Origin: an uncultured Clostridia bacterium
Lineage (GTDB): Bacteria > Bacillota > Clostridia > Oscillospirales > Ruminococcaceae
Assembly: GCA_947588775.1 (NCBI GenBank)
Contig: CANPZQ010000034.1
Span: forward strand, 1 to 15,759
Length of the DNA stretch: 15,759 nt
Reading direction: 5' to 3'
The translations under genes and the position numbers were made by a program. The notes beneath the pieces were generated by a model, which was not told the origin of the DNA, made no database searches, and worked only from the letters and a program-made list of their open reading frames with translations. Below, piece by piece: positions 14,917 through 15,759 of this stretch. Position 1 is the stretch's first letter. Every line of letters starts with the position of its first letter.

Positions 14917-14997
14917 CTTTTTAGAAAATGAAAGTAAGGAGGAATATGGAAAATGTCATTGTAATGTGGGGATGTATAAACCACTTCTTGCTGTTGT
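14891..14997 (-). ncRNA. Candidate small RNA with anti-Shine-Dalgarno segment
   Basis: A minus-strand unit of about 107 nt. Its extended -10 promoter is at 15004-15031, with the start expected at about 14997. It ends at a terminator whose stem 14897-14904 with 14909-14916 has two wobbles on this strand and is followed by six U. A pyrimidine-rich, apparently unpaired middle contains CCUCCUU (14942-14936), complementary to the Shine-Dalgarno core, as in C-rich seeds of Firmicutes regulatory RNAs. No convincing protein is encoded. This is a prediction from signals alone. Confidence 0.45.
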
Positions 14998-15003
14998 GAT
15001 TAC

Positions 15004-15031
15004 AGTATAGCACAATCTGAGGATAAATCAA
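15004..15031 (-). promoter_or_regulatory. Extended -10 promoter of the candidate small RNA
   Basis: On the minus strand TTGATT (15031-15026), 16-nt spacer, then TGCTATACT with TATACT at 15009-15004. The TG motif makes it an extended -10. Confidence 0.6.
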
Positions 15032-15041
15032 GAACAGAGCA

Positions 15042-15099
15042 GTTACAATGTGGTTACGAAGTGATAACAAAAAACGCGAAAAAGTTACAAAATGGTTAC
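15042..15099 (-). promoter_or_regulatory. Paired GTTAC direct repeats, candidate response-regulator site
   Basis: GTTAC occurs at 15042, 15053, 15084 and 15095, forming two pairs with 11-bp spacing (one helical turn). The context is GTTACAA-TGGTTAC in both, with an inserted 2 nt. They lie 11 bp upstream of the -35 of the minus-strand promoter. The layout resembles Pho-type boxes of OmpR/PhoB-family regulators. The remaining DNA from 15100 to 15262 shows no gene. Confidence 0.45.
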
Positions 15100-15262
15100 A
15101 AACAGAGCTGATTCGGGCTGTTTGACTATGAAAATCACGCCTAAAGACAAATTTACAGTTACGGTTCGGAAAAACGTAACTCATCAGCGAAAGTACAGGC
15201 AAGAAACTTTGCTGCAAAACACGAACAGAAAGCAGCCGTCCGCTAAAGCGCAGAATATATAA

Positions 15263-15297
15263 AGCACGGAGTATAGTTAATACCTATACTTCGTGCT
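15263..15297 (-). terminator. Hairpin/terminator after the right-edge binding-protein gene
   Basis: A 14-bp stem (15263-15276 with 15284-15297, one G-T pair) with a 7-nt loop. On the minus strand it is followed by the U-rich TTTATATATT, about 115 nt past the stop codon at 15413. There is no U-run on the plus strand. Confidence 0.6.
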
Positions 15298-15412
15298 CCT
15301 ATTTGTCAATTTCAGCCTTGCAACGGCGAAAATTTAATTTTGACTGATAAATTCTTTACGGACAAACTAAGCGGAAAATACTTTTCGACAGGTTAATCCG
15401 TTTACCTGATGT

Positions 15413-15759
15413 TTACCACAGCTCTCCCGAAGTTTCAAACGCCTCAACTCTGGCATTCAAATCGTCGAGGTAGTAGTTCAGCGAGTCGCTCTGGCTTTCC
15501 TTGAGCTGGGCCCAGGTGCTGGTGGAGGACTGCATTCCGTTGCGCTCGATGTCCTCAATCAGCTTGCCGACCTGGCCGCCGAGGCCCTGTTCGTCGTAGC
15601 TGATGAGGACGTTTTCGGTCTTGTTCGCGAGCTCGACGCAGAGGTCGTACATGTCGAGCATCTCGTCGGTCCAGAGGTACTTCTCGACCTTCTGCATTCT
15701 GTCGATGGACATAACGGTCGGGTCTACGGCCTTGAAGCGGTCGCAGGCGGCAAGGAGAG
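15413..15759 (-). CDS. Sugar-binding lipoprotein, C-terminal part (runs off the window)
   Basis: The last 114 codons of a family 1 solute-binding protein; the 5' part lies beyond the window. Reading to the edge gives LLAACDRFKAVDPTVMSIDR, nearly the same as LLAACVRFKVIDPTVIAIDE in the binding protein at 7815-9266. Further matches are YLWTDEMLDMYDLC against YLWSDDMIEMSNIC, SSTSTWAQLKESQSDS against DPSSWAQMKENNLES, and NYYLDDLNARVEAFE against QYYLDDLNAKMAEYD. It is a clear paralogue. An internal Met (at 15712) is not the start because the homology continues upstream of it. The 3' side has a terminator-like hairpin at 15263-15297. Confidence 0.88.
   Translation of the reverse strand, partial: LLAACDRFKAVDPTVMSIDRMQKVEKYLWTDEMLDMYDLCVELANKTENVLISYDEQGLGGQVGKLIEDIERNGMQSSTSTWAQLKESQSDSLNYYLDDLNARVEAFETSGELW

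Noticed and set aside
14772..14924. 50-codon open frame starting MHKNNEIKAM
   Set aside because: No ribosome site, and it runs through a palindrome and into the terminator.
14946..14999. 17-codon plus-strand ORF after AAGGAGG
   Set aside because: The spacing to ATG is only three bases, no plus-strand promoter is seen, and the minus-strand small RNA explains the motif. Kept as the alternative reading.
14921..15217. 98-codon open frame on the minus strand
   Set aside because: No ribosome site, and it runs across the repeats and promoter of the candidate small RNA with an unlikely composition.
1..15759. CRISPR array, insertion sequence or prophage
   Set aside because: No regularly spaced direct repeats, transposase, integrase or phage structural genes were seen.

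Overview
The window looks like chromosomal DNA of a GC-rich, Gram-positive anaerobe of the class Clostridia, most likely of the gut or rumen Oscillospirales type. This is inferred from consensus sigma-A promoters with 17-bp spacers, strong AGGAGG ribosome binding sites, short rho-independent terminators, lipoprotein sugar-binding proteins, a GH43 glycosidase, a CBM9-like surface protein, a MgtE transporter and a Nif11-type leader peptide. No phage genes, transposase or CRISPR array were seen.

Left part (1-5400). A divergent promoter region (2719-3028) separates a minus-strand c-di-GMP phosphodiesterase-like protein from a plus-strand tail-anchored surface protein. The first has a degenerate GGDEF, an intact EAL and a C-terminal GIG-repeat beta-helix. 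The second has an N-terminal CBM9-like domain. Next comes a free-standing 107-residue peptide gene with a Nif11-like leader, a GGG-Cys junction and a four-cysteine zinc-ribbon core. It sits behind an extended -10 promoter and a pair of direct repeats.

Middle part (5400-9800). A minus-strand sugar-use unit runs from a solute-binding lipoprotein, past a strong intergenic hairpin, to a cytoplasmic GH43 enzyme and a NUDIX (ADP-ribose pyrophosphatase-like) hydrolase. No ABC permease lies beside the binding protein. Upstream of it sits a second copy of its promoter region. That copy drives only a remnant in which the signal-peptide start and the C-terminal end of a binding-protein gene are joined by an internal deletion. 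Right behind this copy an unrelated plus-strand reading frame begins without a start codon, so it is probably 5'-truncated. A third binding protein, closely related to the first, enters at the right edge. The locus seems to have been reshaped by recombination among these paralogues.

Right part (11150-15759). A tRNA-Pro(CGG) with its own promoter and terminator is followed by about 340 bp of GC-rich, strongly self-complementary noncoding DNA. Next comes an operon of mgtE (magnesium transport), trmO-like (tRNA m6t6A methyltransferase) and a vanZ-like membrane protein. The operon has a 160-nt leader carrying a possible 30-codon upstream ORF. The long intergenic region after the operon appears to hold a minus-strand small RNA of about 107 nt: extended -10 promoter, terminator, a CCUCCUU segment complementary to Shine-Dalgarno sequences, and 11-bp-phased direct repeats just upstream of its promoter.

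The best candidates for something undescribed are the EAL/beta-helix fusion, the Nif11/zinc-ribbon peptide, the candidate small RNA, and the paired inverted repeats with complementary loops after the tRNA.
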